NCBI GenBank assembly: GCA_011037195.1 | Contig: JAAEAF010002341.1 | Span: 62,001 to 126,000, forward strand | Source of the DNA: Triatoma infestans | Taxonomy: Eukaryota; Arthropoda; Insecta; Hemiptera; Reduviidae | Reading direction: 5' to 3' | DNA length: 64,000 bases | Made by a program: the position numbers and the translations under genes | The notes under the pieces: generated by a model | Told to the model about the DNA's origin: nothing | Seen by the model: only the letters and a program-made list of their open reading frames with translations | Databases searched by the model: none | In this document: positions 42,665-54,816 of the stretch, piece by piece | Position numbering within the stretch: the first letter of the stretch is position 1 | Layout: each line of letters opens with the position of its first letter

Positions 42665-43610
42665 CCCCCAGTTTTGCCTAACGAATCCTAGCAAAGCTGA
42701 GAGCGGCTTCGTCATGAAGCTCATGGCTTCGGGATTGCATGTCCCCAATTTAAGAACCTTAGCCTCGCCAGGCCGGCGCACTCACAAAGGATGTGCGCCG
42801 GAGTTTCTTCCTTTACCTTTGCAGAATCGGCATACCGCACTATCTGCAAGTTGTAGACGGTGCATGTGTCTGTTCAGCCTACAATGCCCTGTTAGTAGAC
42901 CCACAATTAGCCTTATATCCCTTCGGGTATGGCTCAGTAGATCTCTGGTAAATTTAGGCAAATGTCTCTTGATAAAGAGCTTTGCGTGCCTCTGTCTTGG
43001 TGTTCTCTCCCAACAACGCAGACGCAGTTCTTCTTTGATAGAAGTTTGAATAACGCTCCTGGACAGGCCGCAGAAAGGTTCGGGGCCTAAAAAGGTATCC
43101 TACGAACGCTCCCGCGCTAGAACATCCGCCCTTTCATTGCCCAGAAACCCCGCATGTCCCGGCACCCAGGCGAGTGACAGTTTGTTCCGAGCACCCACCT
43201 CGGTTAGGGCAAATAGGCTATCCCACATTAGTCTTGATACTATTTGGTGCGGAGAAAGTAGCTTCAGGGCTGCCTGACTATCGGAGTATATGGCCATTCT
43301 TCTACCCACTATGCCTTGTCTTATAATCTCCCTAGCGCAGAGTTGTAACGCCACGACTTCAGCCTGAAAGACCATGGTGTACTTCCCTAGGCTGGCCTTA
43401 ATCTTAAACTTAGGCCTGCCTTCACAGACCCCGGCTCCGATTCCAGACGGAGTTTTGGATCCGTCTGTATACCAGATCGAGTTACCGCACAGGGAGACGG
43501 GTCACAGTCCCATTCGCCTCTGCTCAGTATAACAATTTGGAAGTTCCTTTCGAAATGATAACTAGTTCCTTTCGTCCTATCAGCTGGCATTCCAAGAAGA
43601 AATTATTTAG
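42665..43610 (-). pseudogene. I/R1-type LINE fragment: connector, RNase H and zinc knuckle
   Basis: Minus strand. 43590-43387 is the connector (YHFERNFQIVILSRGEWDCD). 43375-43100 is RNase H with VFQAEVVALQLCAREI, IYSDSQAALKLL and LAWVPGHAGFLGNERADVLA, all catalytic-region motifs recognisable. 42930-42760 gives LIVGLLTGHCRLNRHMHRLQ, CRFCKGK and, after a frameshift, EETPAHILCECAGLA. 5'-truncated. Distinct in sequence from the relics at 1068-2600 and 20345-21213, so a third lineage of the same type. Confidence 0.87.
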
Positions 43611-43619
43611 GTAAAATTA

Positions 43620-43737
43620 TTGTAATTAATATAAATGTTAGCTGATGTTTAACAATTAACCTCTGTATTTTTAGTTAATAAAATAGTCGTACACTGCATA
43701 GTCCTGCACTTGTCTAATCTTTAATATATATTAGAAG
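43620..43737. other. Short AT-rich spacer
   Basis: Nothing recognised. Confidence 0.3.
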
Positions 43738-44553
43738 CATGTTGTGGTTGGTTCCGCAGAGCAGGAAAGAAAGTATCAGGTCAAATTCCATCAACCAGAA
43801 TTGCTACTTTATTAAATGATGTAGATCATTGCATGTTTAGTTTATATACAAAGTTTCAAGAAAATCGTCTGAGCCATTTTTGAGAAAATCGTGAAAAAGT
43901 GAAAAAAAAAAATCATTTAGTTAAGTGTTAAACAAATACGCACTTCCGGTTATCCGATTTTTTCAAACTCAGAATTTCAACAACATATTTAATTCTAATT
44001 AACATTATTTAGATGACAGAATTGTTTCATAAATTGAAATAGCAGTTAAGATGAAAAACCTAACCCCACCCCTCCCCTAGAAATGCTCTTAAATGAATTT
44101 TTCCGGAGAAATGTTTCAAATAAAAGTTGTAGCTCTTTGTATGTGTAGCTGATATAAGCAAGTTTAAAGAAAATCGTCGAATCCATTTTTGAGAAAATCG
44201 CAAAAACGTAAAAAAAAAAAAAAAAAAACTAGTAAAGTGGTATTTCCGGTTGAGGAATTTTGATAGATAACACACCATCAGATCCCATGGTGATACCTAA
44301 ACGTAATATCAAGTTTCAACTATCTACGGTTTTTCATTTTTGAGCTATACTGTTCACAGATACGCACACACGGAGGCCACTTGCTAAAAAACCACTTTTT
44401 TGGACTCAGGGGACCTCAAAATGGATATTTCCGGTGAAAACTCGATATCAAAAATTTGATACGATTACAATACTTCCTCTTATTACCAGAAGTAAGAGAA
44501 AGTAAAAAAAAATAAAGAAAAAAAAGCTATCACGGTAAAATATCTTTGATACA
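43738..44553. mobile_element. PB element relic hosting an ACTTTC repeat
   Basis: 43738-43775 matches the one-sided extension of PB (TGTTGTGGTTGGTTCCGCAG, then GTATCAGG), and 44524-44553 matches the opposite arm end (AGCTATCACGGTAAAATATC). Between them are an ACTTTC repeat and A-runs; the ribozyme-bearing parts are gone. Flanking TAGAAGCA / TAGAAGTA may be a decayed target duplication. Confidence 0.5.
43771..44503 (-). repeat. ACTTTC repeat, reverse, with recombinant right end
   Basis: 43771-43813 is a forward scrap (TCAACCAGAATTGCTACTTT), then from 43814 a reverse copy runs through part of unit 2, all of unit 1 and the 5' module to AGTAAGAGAAAGT at 44503. The A-rich stretch 44211-44228 replaces the usual T-tract. 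Confidence 0.78.
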
Positions 44554-44554
44554 A

Positions 44555-44990
44555 TAGAAGTATTTTTAAAATTCTAAATTTGAAGAAAACCGTTTAACCG
44601 GAAGTTCCACTTTACAGAACAAGTTTTTGAGGTTTTTTTGGGGGGGGGGGAATTTTCTCGAAAACGAGTTTAATGATTTCCTTTAAACATGGAATAGTTA
44701 ACTGAACGTTTATAAACCTAACACTTCTTAATGTATATTAACTTATTTCAAATGTTGTGTTTTTTTTTATATTATATTATTGGCACTCTCTTCTGGACTA
44801 TAATATAATCAATTCTACTACTTGCCTGAGTAGATCCTTGTACCCTTTCCAGCTCTATATTTATTTCAAGGAAAATGTGTTTAAAGAAGAAGAAGATGAT
44901 GACGAAAATCTGTCAGTTTCTAGATAATTGTATTATTAACAATAGTTAAGATAGAATACTGTGAGTGATTCACACCAAATCTTTTTTAAT
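44555..44990 (+). repeat. ACTTTC repeat, variant subfamily
   Basis: Matches 2601-2970 (ACCGGAAGTTCCACTTTACA, CATGGAATAGTTAACTGAAC) and ends with GTGAGTGATTCACACCAAAT, a diverged 3' hairpin. A poly-G box (44640-44650) replaces GGGGAGGGG. Confidence 0.6.
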
Positions 44991-45690
44991 CGTATAGATA
45001 ATTATATTCCATATACAATTTGATTATTATTATTATTAAACTAAATTTCTTTGTGCATGAACTGCAAGATTAATCATGTAGTATGCTTTGATTAACAACA
45101 AAGGATCTAGCCACAGCGTGTGGCTACAATACTTGTTTTGAAATAAATAATGCAAAAAATAAAATAAAAAAATGCAGCCCACCTTGAGAACGGCATTGGG
45201 CTGGCCTGTGTTTGTTATGAACAATACTATTCCTGCTCTCAGCTGTTCCCCTCAATGTGTTCTCCCCACTCTACTGGCAACACAACACTCCGCTTCTATT
45301 ATTATTTGTCTTCTATATTTCCTTGCACTCTCTTTTTTTTTTTTGTCGAACTATCTCTTCCATTATACATATGGTTTTTACAAGTGCATTTTGCATTTTT
45401 CATTTCTCTTTACTTTCTTTCATTAGTCTGTATGTTCATCAAAATGTTGAGATCTTCCTTTAACGACGTTTCAGGCCAAACTCTATACCTCACTGCACGC
45501 ATCTATTCGCGCAAGATAAGAACTCTTAAAAAACTACAAAACTTAACACAATACAAACTCTGCAGACCAAAAATCCTCCGATATATATACTGTGCTCCTT
45601 ATTACGTCTCCAACCAAACTGTTCCAACAGAACTGAAGATTTTTTTTGCCCACGATTTAGCAAAATCCCGTAACAACAATTTCCAAAAGC
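44991..45690. other. Unassigned DNA with a long open frame
   Basis: A 187-codon plus frame at 45255-45818 is open, hydrophobic at first and basic later, but its end lies in the PA relic and it has no recognisable domain. Non-coding is the safer call. Confidence 0.3.
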
Positions 45691-45694
45691 AGAC

Positions 45695-45870
45695 TCACAC
45701 TTCATTCAAATCGAAATTTGGTTGGAAAAAATCGTCTGGGAAGCATATTTTTGGTATTCCTAAACCGGTTTCAGAATTTTCATCCATCATCAGAGTAAGG
45801 TTATCATCAAGTTCATGAAGAGAGTTGACTTCAACTTAATGTTTCTATTCCGCACTACATAGTGTTAATT
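45695..45870 (-). repeat. PA-family relic arm
   Basis: Minus strand has CTGATGATGGATGAAAATTC, an inserted T, GAAACCGGTT and AAACATTAAGTTGAAGTC, matching PA arms. The core CTGATGA is intact but helix II is mispaired and the GTC triplet is lost. Single arm only. Confidence 0.6.
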
Positions 45871-46599
45871 ATATAAGTTACAAGTTTGTTACAATGGATG
45901 CGTTCTATACAGAATAGGTTATTCATCTGTTTCAATTAATGCACTTCTTATTGTACCATAATAACGTCTCAACAAATTAGTGTTTACAGTCAAGTAATGC
46001 CCATTTTTGCAGGTAGACTTTACGTCCAGCTACCGATTAATGCTTATATTTTCATTCAATTTAGTACTGTTTATACTTTCCAACAACACTTTGTCAAATA
46101 TTGGACCAGATTCCTAGTGCAACTCTCTGTACTTAATGTTGAAACTATTATTCAATCCATTACAATTAACATATTCGCCTTTCGTAAGCTTTCATTTTAT
46201 TTAAAAGAATGGCAGAATATAAGCTGGATTAATTCCCGAATGATGCTCAAAAAATTCTGACTACCTATATCGGCCAATATCCATGTTATATTTATGATCT
46301 ATAGATGATTGAATAAATCATCCTTAAAACTCTTCAACACACGTAAAATTCGTCTAAGCAGAGATGGGAACATTCTTTCGCCTTTACCAAAGACAGAACT
46401 GGAACTACAAGGTGATTAGTCCGCAAAAAGATCATTACTTTTCAAAAGAAAACGAATTGAGAATCGCGGTATAGGAAAAACCTGAACCGTCTACATTTCT
46501 ATAGGAACCACTATCTAGCCTGAAGTGTGTTACTAGTGGGGAAGTACAACGTCTTGCATGAAGGGAGCAGATTCTTGTCCCACAGCTCTCTGTCTGGGA
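45871..46599. other. AT-rich non-coding DNA
   Basis: An 87-codon plus frame (45997-46260) is unsupported. Nothing else recognised. Confidence 0.35.
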
Positions 46600-47692
46600 T
46601 TGAGGTTATTCTCAGTCTCACACCTCTTCATCTTGAGGTGAAGTGGGTGGCGAATGGAGCCTCAGAATATCCAGGGAGGTTACCGCAAGGGAAGGGTGTA
46701 TTGGCATAAGACATTTTTATCCCTATCTGCCAGATCCCTTCTTTGGAACTCCTCGATGGAATGAATAAGAAGTACAACTTTGTAAAGAATTTTTCTTCGA
46801 AGCTCAGTACCAGAAGAGGCTGGAGCATTGCATCCACTCTGTCTGGCATTAAAGAACATGCCATTGAATAATACACGGATAGGTCAGGGACTTTTGAGGG
46901 GACTAGGACCGGAGTGTTTGAGCCAAGAACCAGACACTGGGAGTCTACGGTCAAGTTTCGCAGCATCTTTCAGGCGGAAATTCATCCAATTGGAAGATGT
47001 GTCCAGTTTAACCTCGACCTGAAATTTCGGTGCCAAGAGATTGTAATCCTATCCGATAGTCAGGCTGCCATTAAAGCGCTAAGCTTATTTGTCATCAATT
47101 CAAAAATGGTGTGGAAAATACATCGGTAGTTACCTTATTTTGGGTGGCAGAGCATGTTGGCGTGAAAGATATTGAGATAGGCAAGGAAAGGCACTGCATC
47201 TCCCGAACCCTTCTGTGGGATAAACGATAATCTCTTCAGAAATGTGGAGGAAGTGAAGAGAGTGCAGCTTTGGAAAACCCTCGTGAAGCAAGCTAAGAAC
47301 TGTCTGGGCGGTTATAACCAGAAAATAAAATGAAACGTGCATCGGTCTGAGTACAAATAGGCTGAGAGATTGGGGGTATTGAAGATTCAGCGGGCACTTG
47401 ATGAAGCTGTACCTAGAACAGGATAGTAATTGTAAATTCTGTGGGGAATGGAGGAGACTCCAATGCACCTCCAAACGGACTGAGACGCTATTGTCCAGAG
47501 AAGCCTCGGTACTTAGTAGGTCTTGGAGAAAGATATACTCTCCTTAGTACTTTCCCAAATTCTGAGATTTCTCAGAATCTTAATTTGGAAGAGTGCTGTA
47601 GGGTATGTCGTCTCGCCCTGGTACTAGTACATGATACACTAGCTCTCTATGGTTGCATAAAAAAAGAAGAAAAAAAAACAAAAAAATAGATT
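46600..47692 (+). pseudogene. I/R1-type LINE fragment, same family as 20345-21213
   Basis: Upstream connector LHLEVKWVANGASEYPG at about 46630. RNase H at 46914-47129 with FRSIFQAEIHPIGRCVQFNL and IVILSDSQAAIKALSLFVIN, then a frame change and a degraded WVAEHVGVKD motif. A C-terminal knuckle remnant (CKFCGEW) lies near 47430. The element ends with a mixed A-rich tail (47660-47690). More decayed than the 20.3-kb copy. Confidence 0.82.
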
Positions 47693-48810
47693 TCGATAAC
47701 ATGCATCAAACACAAAGGAACACTGCAAAACTGATCTCTGTGTTGCTTTATGTTGACGTAGGGGCCTACGTTGACAGATCGAGCCTACGCTTGATCTGTT
47801 ATTATTTATTAAAACTAAAAATTCCCATAATTCAAAAAAAACCTAGTAATAATTGTTAAAATTTGTTAACGAATTATAAAAGTCAATGTAGAACATTTGT
47901 ATGTAGGACAAATAATGTTTATGGCCTGCTTTACCGGTTTTTATTTAATAATTTCTAAGTTTATTCTACGGCCATATTAGTGAATGAGTCATCTATGATT
48001 GGTTTATTTTTATTATTTATGGTCAAGTTTTGTTTTTTATCAGGTGTTTTATTTATTTAAGGAGAAAGCTTTTTTGTTTAGTAAAAAAAAAAAACTATTT
48101 ATTTATTTATTTATTTATATTATTTTATTATAAATACCTAGATTTAACAATGCCGGTTGAAATATTTTAAAGTTAATTATGTAATATTTTTGTTTGTTTG
48201 AATATTTAGAACTTTATTCATAATATTTTGCAATGTTTTAACATCTGTTTACAGAACTGTCAGATTAATAATCTAGGTTAATTAGTACATATCAATCTTA
48301 TTAACTGGTTTATAAGAATTAAAAGCTACAAATAATTAGTACTTAGAAATATTTTAACCACACTTTTATACGAACAAAAAAAAAATTATAATAAGTAATA
48401 CAATAATAATTGGTAAGTATATATTATAATATAATAATAATTGGTAAGTAATATATAATAATAATTGATCCAATTGTTTTATCTTAATTGTTAAAAGAAT
48501 AAAGTTACAAAAAATTTAAACCAGAATAAATTGTCGCGGCTGCCTAGGTATAAGGTTTGAAATAAATACACAGGTACTGACTGGGTGGATACTGGCTTGT
48601 AGTTGTTAGTCCAGCTGTTTATTGGAAAACTAACATTTTTGGCCTTTGATAGGCAGTACACACTTGTTTCTTTTTTATTTCAGCATGATATGCGGCATAG
48701 AAATCTCCGTTCTTATGCTTTCTGTAGCAGCTTGCAACATGGCAGAATGCTAGGACTAACTTTTCTGCTCTTTTTATACTATCTACCCAAACCTTATTAA
48801 CCTAACCTAC
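47693..48810. other. AT-rich non-coding DNA with TTTA tract
   Basis: TTTA microsatellite near 48098-48118 and an inverted ACGTAGG-GG-CCTACGT palindrome near 47756-47771. A tandem AATAATTGGTAAGTA pattern occurs at 48404-48465. No gene. Confidence 0.4.
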
Positions 48811-48814
48811 TATC

Positions 48815-49530
48815 TACCCAAACCTATGTTGATGACATCGCAATACTATTTTTCCTATCCTGATCCTACTCATGACCTGGTGTTAAATATGGAGAATAAA
48901 ATTCCATATGTCATGGTTAAGTTTATATTTCGAAGACAGAATTTTCAAACACTAACCATCAGCATTGCAAAATTTACCAACTTCTACACAGATACGTTAT
49001 CTAGGACTCTGCATCGATCCCACGCAGAACACTTAAAAGAAAACAACTAAACAGACGTTACGGACTATTAAGGTGGCTCCTTGGATCTAAATCCTCGATG
49101 ACAGTACCAAAAAAATTTCCCATTTTACAAAACACTACTTAGACCTATATGGACATATGGAGCGGAATTCTAGGGCTCCGCAAAACTTTCGTATGTACAA
49201 CCTATACAATCCTTCCCATCCAGAATTCTTCGCCGAATCGTTAACGCACCCTAGTATGTATCCCTTCATCATGACCTTTAATATTTCTATATTCCATGAT
49301 CTAATCCATTCCCGATTCCAAAATTTCCGTAACAATCAATAGAATCTCCCAAACCCTCTTGCTATTACTTTCCGTACTTATCCACCCTCAGAACTCCCCA
49401 TATCGTTTAAGACATGGCTGGCCACGTGATGTTCTTCTTTCTCAATCTTATACTTTATCCTGGAGAATTCCAGCGCTGGGTGATTTCTCTCATCACGTCA
49501 TCCCAGTTGTGGCGTTAATCCTAATTCAGT
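48815..49530 (+). pseudogene. Jockey-type RT relic, strongly decayed
   Basis: Begins at a TYVDDIAILF box, the RT catalytic motif normally YADDTAIL. Later YLGLCIDPRRTLKRKQLNRR, GLLRWLLGSKSSM, LRPIWTYGAEF and ILRRIVNAP appear in shifting frames. These are palm-end and thumb motifs of jockey LINEs. Many stops. A different subfamily from 38840-39900. Confidence 0.7.
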
Positions 49531-51994
49531 GACACTATTTTTTTTTTATATTTTATTGCATATACACATTTCCGAATTATATAGTTGTAAAGATACAAAT
49601 AAATATATTTTTAGAAAATCTTAATTTTGATTGGGGATTTTTAGTAAAACCTAGCAGACGAAACCTACCTATATTTAAATAGAATATTAAGTTTAAGCTT
49701 TCTGCGATTCGTCATGTTTAAGATTATTTCATACACAAAAATGTACAAAATACAAACAGATTATTCGGTACAAATTTTTTTTACATCCACAGGAAACCTC
49801 AAAACATAATATATAATAGGTAATAAAATTTGAAAAACTGGACACGAACGTAATATTTTTTTCTCATACTGCAGTATGAAGAGAATAATAAATTTTAATC
49901 CAAAAATTTGATAGCACAACTTGTGTGTCTTTATCAGACCTGCTCAAATAAGCAAAAAATAGCATTTAGCCGTAAAACTAAAAGAAAATAATTATTGGTA
50001 CAATGAGTGAAATTTGGGCAATCAATATTTTGGACATTGGACAAATTGGTTAGTTATATAAATAGCTGGAAGTTGCGCCATAAATGCACTTCCTCAGCCA
50101 ATTTCAGTCATGACATAAAACTCACCTCATCATAGTCTTCACCATAGTTTCATGACGTATTGTATACTCACTTTATATAGGGACAAAAGAGTTATATTAT
50201 TGTTTATTTGGAATAAACAAGACTTTAGAAATATAAACATATTAAGTTCGGATTTCCAACTTCACTATTTATTCAATGTCACTCTTTTTTTTAATTTTTT
50301 TGTTTTTTTGTTTTTGCAGAGATTGAAACGAATATTTTATGAACTTTATTTATTAATAATGTAAAATAGAACGGTTGATAACTTATGAATAGTGCTCAGA
50401 CAAAACAATTTTGTTTTGTTTAGATATAATATTTTTTTTATTTAAATAATTTATCTAAGAACATTTTCAATTGGTTATGGGAAAAAGAAGAATACACTGC
50501 AGTAAACAAGTTATGTAATGTTGTTATTTGAATTTTTTTTATTTAGCAAAATATTGAATATCTTTATTTTTATTAATGAAATTTAATTAAAGTGATTTAT
50601 TATTAAGAGAAAACTCCATATAATTAAAAATAATTCTAGCGCCATCTATGATTTGTTTCAACATAAAACTAACTTATTGCTATAAACAATATTGATAATT
50701 TAGCGCTATCTAACGTTTAAATATAGAACTACTAAATTTTTTCCAGTCATCATCATTTTAAGAGTATTGATTTCTTTCTTAATATTTTTTTTATATTTTT
50801 TATGATCTAAAAAGAAATATAGTTATTTTATTGTTGTCCATTACTTTATTATTAAATAGATAACAATAAATCTTATTTGTTTTTGATAAGATAATAGGTT
50901 TTTTTTTTTTAATAAAATAATCATTTCAATAATTCTAGATTGTTTTGAAAACTTGAAACAATAATGCTGTAGATAAATTAATCATAAATTTTCGTTATAT
51001 TAATTTTTCAACGGCCTCCCCCCCCCACGTCTGTAGTTTATTTGAATATATAACACTATGCATTCATGCATTATATATATGTATATATTGAACATTTATT
51101 TCATTATATTGTAATAACATATGTGTTTAATATTGCGACAACCTGTATAGGTAATAAAAACAGACAATGGTGGTGGTAAATACAATAAAAGATGGAGGGA
51201 TTGTCTTGTGTTGTGTTTCCTTGGAAAGGTCGACGTCTGCGTCATATAGGAAGTGTGTTGTAACGGTATGCACCTCTCTCACCTCTCTTTCTCTTTGAGG
51301 TTTGGTGATTCATTTTTCCAGGTGAATGCCACCGCCCATTTTTACAGGGTTTTAGAAACTTTTATTTGTAATTATTTTAACATCATAGTTTCTAATCCTT
51401 TTTCTTTTTTTTTTTTTTGTTTGTTATTACAAATAAATTAGTTTTTTCCCCACAAGTGTCTTTATTAATACTACTTGTCAAGTTTCATTATAAATTATAA
51501 CGGTTAAAAGTAGGGCAGAAAAAAATATGAGTAATATAGACATGTGCGCAGGATATTTTTTCCCTTTGCCATATGCAATTTGTAGATAGCCTCCAAGAGA
51601 AAAGTGCCCCACTTTTAATATTAATTCCAACAGAAAAAAGTAAATAAACAGAAAAAAATCGACAGCTGCGACAAAAAAACTGCAAACTGCAAGGGAAGTA
51701 TTATGTAAATGTTTGAAATTAATTTTTCACAGGCAGTGCATTTTATTCGTAATGCGCCTCTAGGAATGAAGCGCATCCTTTTAAAATTACATGTATTGAA
51801 AAATTTATTCAAAAGTAAAAAAAATCGTTACAAGTTTAAATTTAATATTCCGTTGGTATTCTTTAGAATCTGAATTTAATGGCTTCCTCAAAACTTATGT
51901 GGGGTTACATAGGTTTAAACTACCAATTGATCAGAACGATCAGCCTGAAATACCATTTTAATGATTGCTTATTCTCCATCTTTTTTTTTTTTTT
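49531..51994. other. AT-rich non-coding DNA with repeat scraps
   Basis: Reverse ACTTTC-repeat scraps near 49680-49890 and forward ones near 51810-51990 (TTTAATATTCCGTTGGTATT, CAGCCTGAAATACCATTTTA). A C-run occurs at 51018-51027. GC-richer DNA at 51160-51330 has no recognised motif. No gene. Confidence 0.4.
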
Positions 51995-53320
51995 ATAGAA
52001 AAGGCTCCAGCGATTTACCAGAAACTGGAATATTTGCTGCCGAGAGACGTCGCGGTCGCCACTTTCAGGATGGCTACCGGCTACGACTTCCTCCAGAGCC
52101 ACCTGCACCGCCTTGGTCTTATTGACTCCCCCCCTATGTCCCCTGTGTATGGACGGCGAAGGGACGGCCGAACATCTACTTAGGTGCATTCCTTCCCGTT
52201 TTACCCTTTCCCATTGGTACTCAGGGATCTTTTTGGACCGTACCGACCCTCGCGGGTATACCGGTCCCCCGTTGCAAGCAACGGGATCGTTTAACAAGAG
52301 AAGGCTGTCACTACCAGCGGAGATGCCCTAGGGCACGCCCCCGCTTGACCCATTTAAGGGCAGGTTGAGATACGCTCAACCAGCGCGCAAAGTGGTCACA
52401 TAAAGATCACACTTCACTCCCAGAAGCTAGAGAAGGCCAACTCTAGCTTGGCTCTGGTAAACCGCGCACACCCAGCTAATGCGCTACCAACTTACGGGCT
52501 GGTTCCGGGGATATTTTATATAGCGAGACTCCTCCCGCTCAACTCATGACCGCAGTCATTGGAGCTACTGTTTAAACCACGACCACTACGAATCCTACCT
52601 CAACTGCAAGCAATTGGCTCGGAAGTCGCTTGCGCCCGTAGTTCAGTGTTTCAGCTCTAACGAGCTAGCGTGACTGATCGCACGCCTGATGGTGAGTCAG
52701 TCCATCTACTAATTCCTGTCCATTGCCTGAAGAACAGGGGTGTTAGTAACCCAGGATACTTACAGGCAACCCTGCAAGGGGAAAGGATCAGGTTCGGAGC
52801 GGGTTGGGTGAGGGATTCCCCAACCTGGAGAGCCAGAGGCTGATTGTACCCCGCAGGGTGGGCGATGGAAAGTGCCACAAGCCAACGCCATTTGTTTCTA
52901 GAAGTATGCTATTTGAGATACTTCTAGATTTTTAATATCCGCACATGGGATTAGAGCATATTTATCAGTAAAAAATACGTCAATTCCTTGGATTAGAGCA
53001 TATCTTATCAGTAAAGATACGTCCGTTCCTGTGCAGGGCCTCCCTTTTAGTCGCCTCCTACGACAGGCAGGGCATACCGTACGCCTATTCTAATTCCCGG
53101 GACCTACACGGGGATCTACTTAGGTGCAGTGGCTTGGAAGCCAATGACCGAGAAAACAGTTTGCAAAGGCGGGCCAGACTCTACTGGATGGCACGGCGTC
53201 AAATGGCCGAGCCGCCACGGATGGGCGTTGCATGAAGTTGAAGAAGAAGAAGAAGAAGAAGCTAGACAATATAGTTGGCTGTTGGCAACAAGCACAAGGC
53301 CAAAAAAAAAAAAAAAGCTA
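51995..53320 (+). pseudogene. LINE C-terminal fragment interrupted by a 925-bp insertion
   Basis: 51995-52188 encodes LPRDVAVATFRMATGYDFLQ, SHLHRLGLIDSPP and, one frame over, CPLCMDGEGTAEHLLRC, a CxxC/H/C knuckle. The reading stops at 52188 and resumes at 53114 with LLRCSGLEANDREN and LYWMARRQMAEPPRMGVA before a stop, a GAA tract and an A-run (53306-53320). Removing the intervening DNA and one 15-base copy restores a continuous C-terminus. Same general type as 61480-61885. 5'-truncated, no RT left. Confidence 0.85.
52189..53113. mobile_element. 925-bp GC-rich insertion with 15-bp target duplication, type unknown
   Basis: ATCTACTTAGGTGCA is repeated exactly at 52174-52188 and 53114-53128. The insert is much more GC-rich than its surroundings, has no A-run at either end and no long frame. 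It contains TTTTAGTCGCCTCCTACGAC and AGGCAGGGCATACCGTACGC near its right end, a string type widespread in arthropod repeats that I cannot assign. There is also an imperfect direct repeat GGATTAGAGCATAT-TTATCAGTAAA at about 52950 and 52992. The 15-bp duplication suggests target-primed insertion of a non-LTR element or SINE-like passenger. Confidence 0.7.
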
Positions 53321-53339
53321 GACAAATGACTGACTTAGA

Positions 53340-53725
53340 ATCCCCAAACGACTCTAACTAAATAGACGGTTCAGACAATTCTCAAGACTACTAGACAGAC
53401 GATCCAAACTTACATTACAAAATAAAATAAAAAAAAACTTTCCCTCCGTATTCAGTCACTTCAGTACAAATCTTTCGAGAATTTATCAACATTCATTGCT
53501 AAGTTTGCTAAATCTTACCATCCATACTGATCTAAACATTCCTTTCATTAACGATCTAGCCAAAACTCGTTTCTCTAAATTTCCTTTCATTTACTTAACT
53601 ACTAATCCCAACCATTTAATCAATCAACTCACTTCAAACATTATTCCAGATAATCCACGCAAGCGCATGAACAAAAAAAAAAGTGACCAAGACAATGGAA
53701 GTGCCAACGCTGCATGACTTCTCCA
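53340..53725 (+). pseudogene. Probable LINE C-terminal tail
   Basis: 53496-53717 encodes IPFINDLAKTRFSKFPFIYL and NPNHLINQLTSN before a basic end, similar in layout to the extreme C-terminus of jockey/CR1 ORF2 (a short IPFI segment, then NPL-type motif, then RRLKR). No catalytic domain is present, so the call rests on weak motifs. Confidence 0.4.
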
Positions 53726-54816
53726 ATCCACGCTACCATCATTTAATTTCATTTCAACAACTCTTTACTTGTTGAATTTATATATTTTTTGCTATTGTAA
53801 AAAATATCAATAAAAAGTAATAAAATGAATAAAAAAAAACTGAATTCTCTTTAAAAAATACTTTCACCACATGGTAAATAAATCATTTGGTTATGCATTT
53901 TTTTTTTCTTTTTTTGAACTACTAACAACACAGCTTCAATTAATAATTTTCTTAGCTTCTACTTTTTTTGTTTTTGTTTTTTTATTTGAAAACAAAAATT
54001 TTTAAGTAGAAAATTTTTTACACCCTACTAACATTCTGACTAATGATGGCCATATTCATCAACTTGTGAATAGAAAATAGCGGCGAGCGGCACAAAATAA
54101 AGATGAATTCATCATAGCACTGGTGTGGATAGAGATTTCCTATGTTGTATTTTTTTTTTTTTTTTTTTTACCTTAATTAAGCACGCTCTCTATATCTACC
54201 TTTATTCTGTATATTTTGAAGTTATTAATTATGATCCGCTATACTTTTCAAAATGAATAGATTTATTAAGTTATAATTTGAATATATATACCATATGTAC
54301 ATGTGAATGAAGCTGTATTACTATGCAACAATATTATATATGGTCGGTCAGTGAGTGATTGATTTTCATAGCAGTCTTTCTTCTGAATATTGGTGATATA
54401 TGGCCGTTTCGTGCTATTGTTTTTGGCAATCTATTATTTTGATTATCTTACTATAATGTAAGACATTTTTCGCCGTAACGTACTGATTGTTTAATTTCAG
54501 AAGTTACAACGATTTATTTCTTAGATAGGTTTTTTTACAGAATAATATGTTTCTTCAGTTTATTTGTAAATGCAATGATTTTTTTTTTAAAAGATTTGAT
54601 TATTTATTTAAAAAATATTTCTTTTATACATTGAATAGGTAGTTGTGTTCGCATTACTGGACCATATCTGTGATTATGGTGTTGTAATGGCAAGAGAGAG
54701 AATTAAGAGAGAATTAAGAGAGACTCTCTGGTACTCTCTGACTTAAGCAGGCTAGAGTTGGAGAACCTGTACATATGCCGGTGAGAATCTACCTAAGGAT
54801 ATCTATCTATCAGATT
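53726..54816. other. AT-rich non-coding DNA
   Basis: T-runs at 53900-53910 and 54149-54168; an AGAGAGAATTAAG tandem near 54692-54725. No gene. Confidence 0.4.

Noticed and set aside
45255..45818. 187-codon plus-strand open frame
   Set aside because: No recognisable domain; the end lies in a PA-family relic arm, and the start is a T-rich hydrophobic run.
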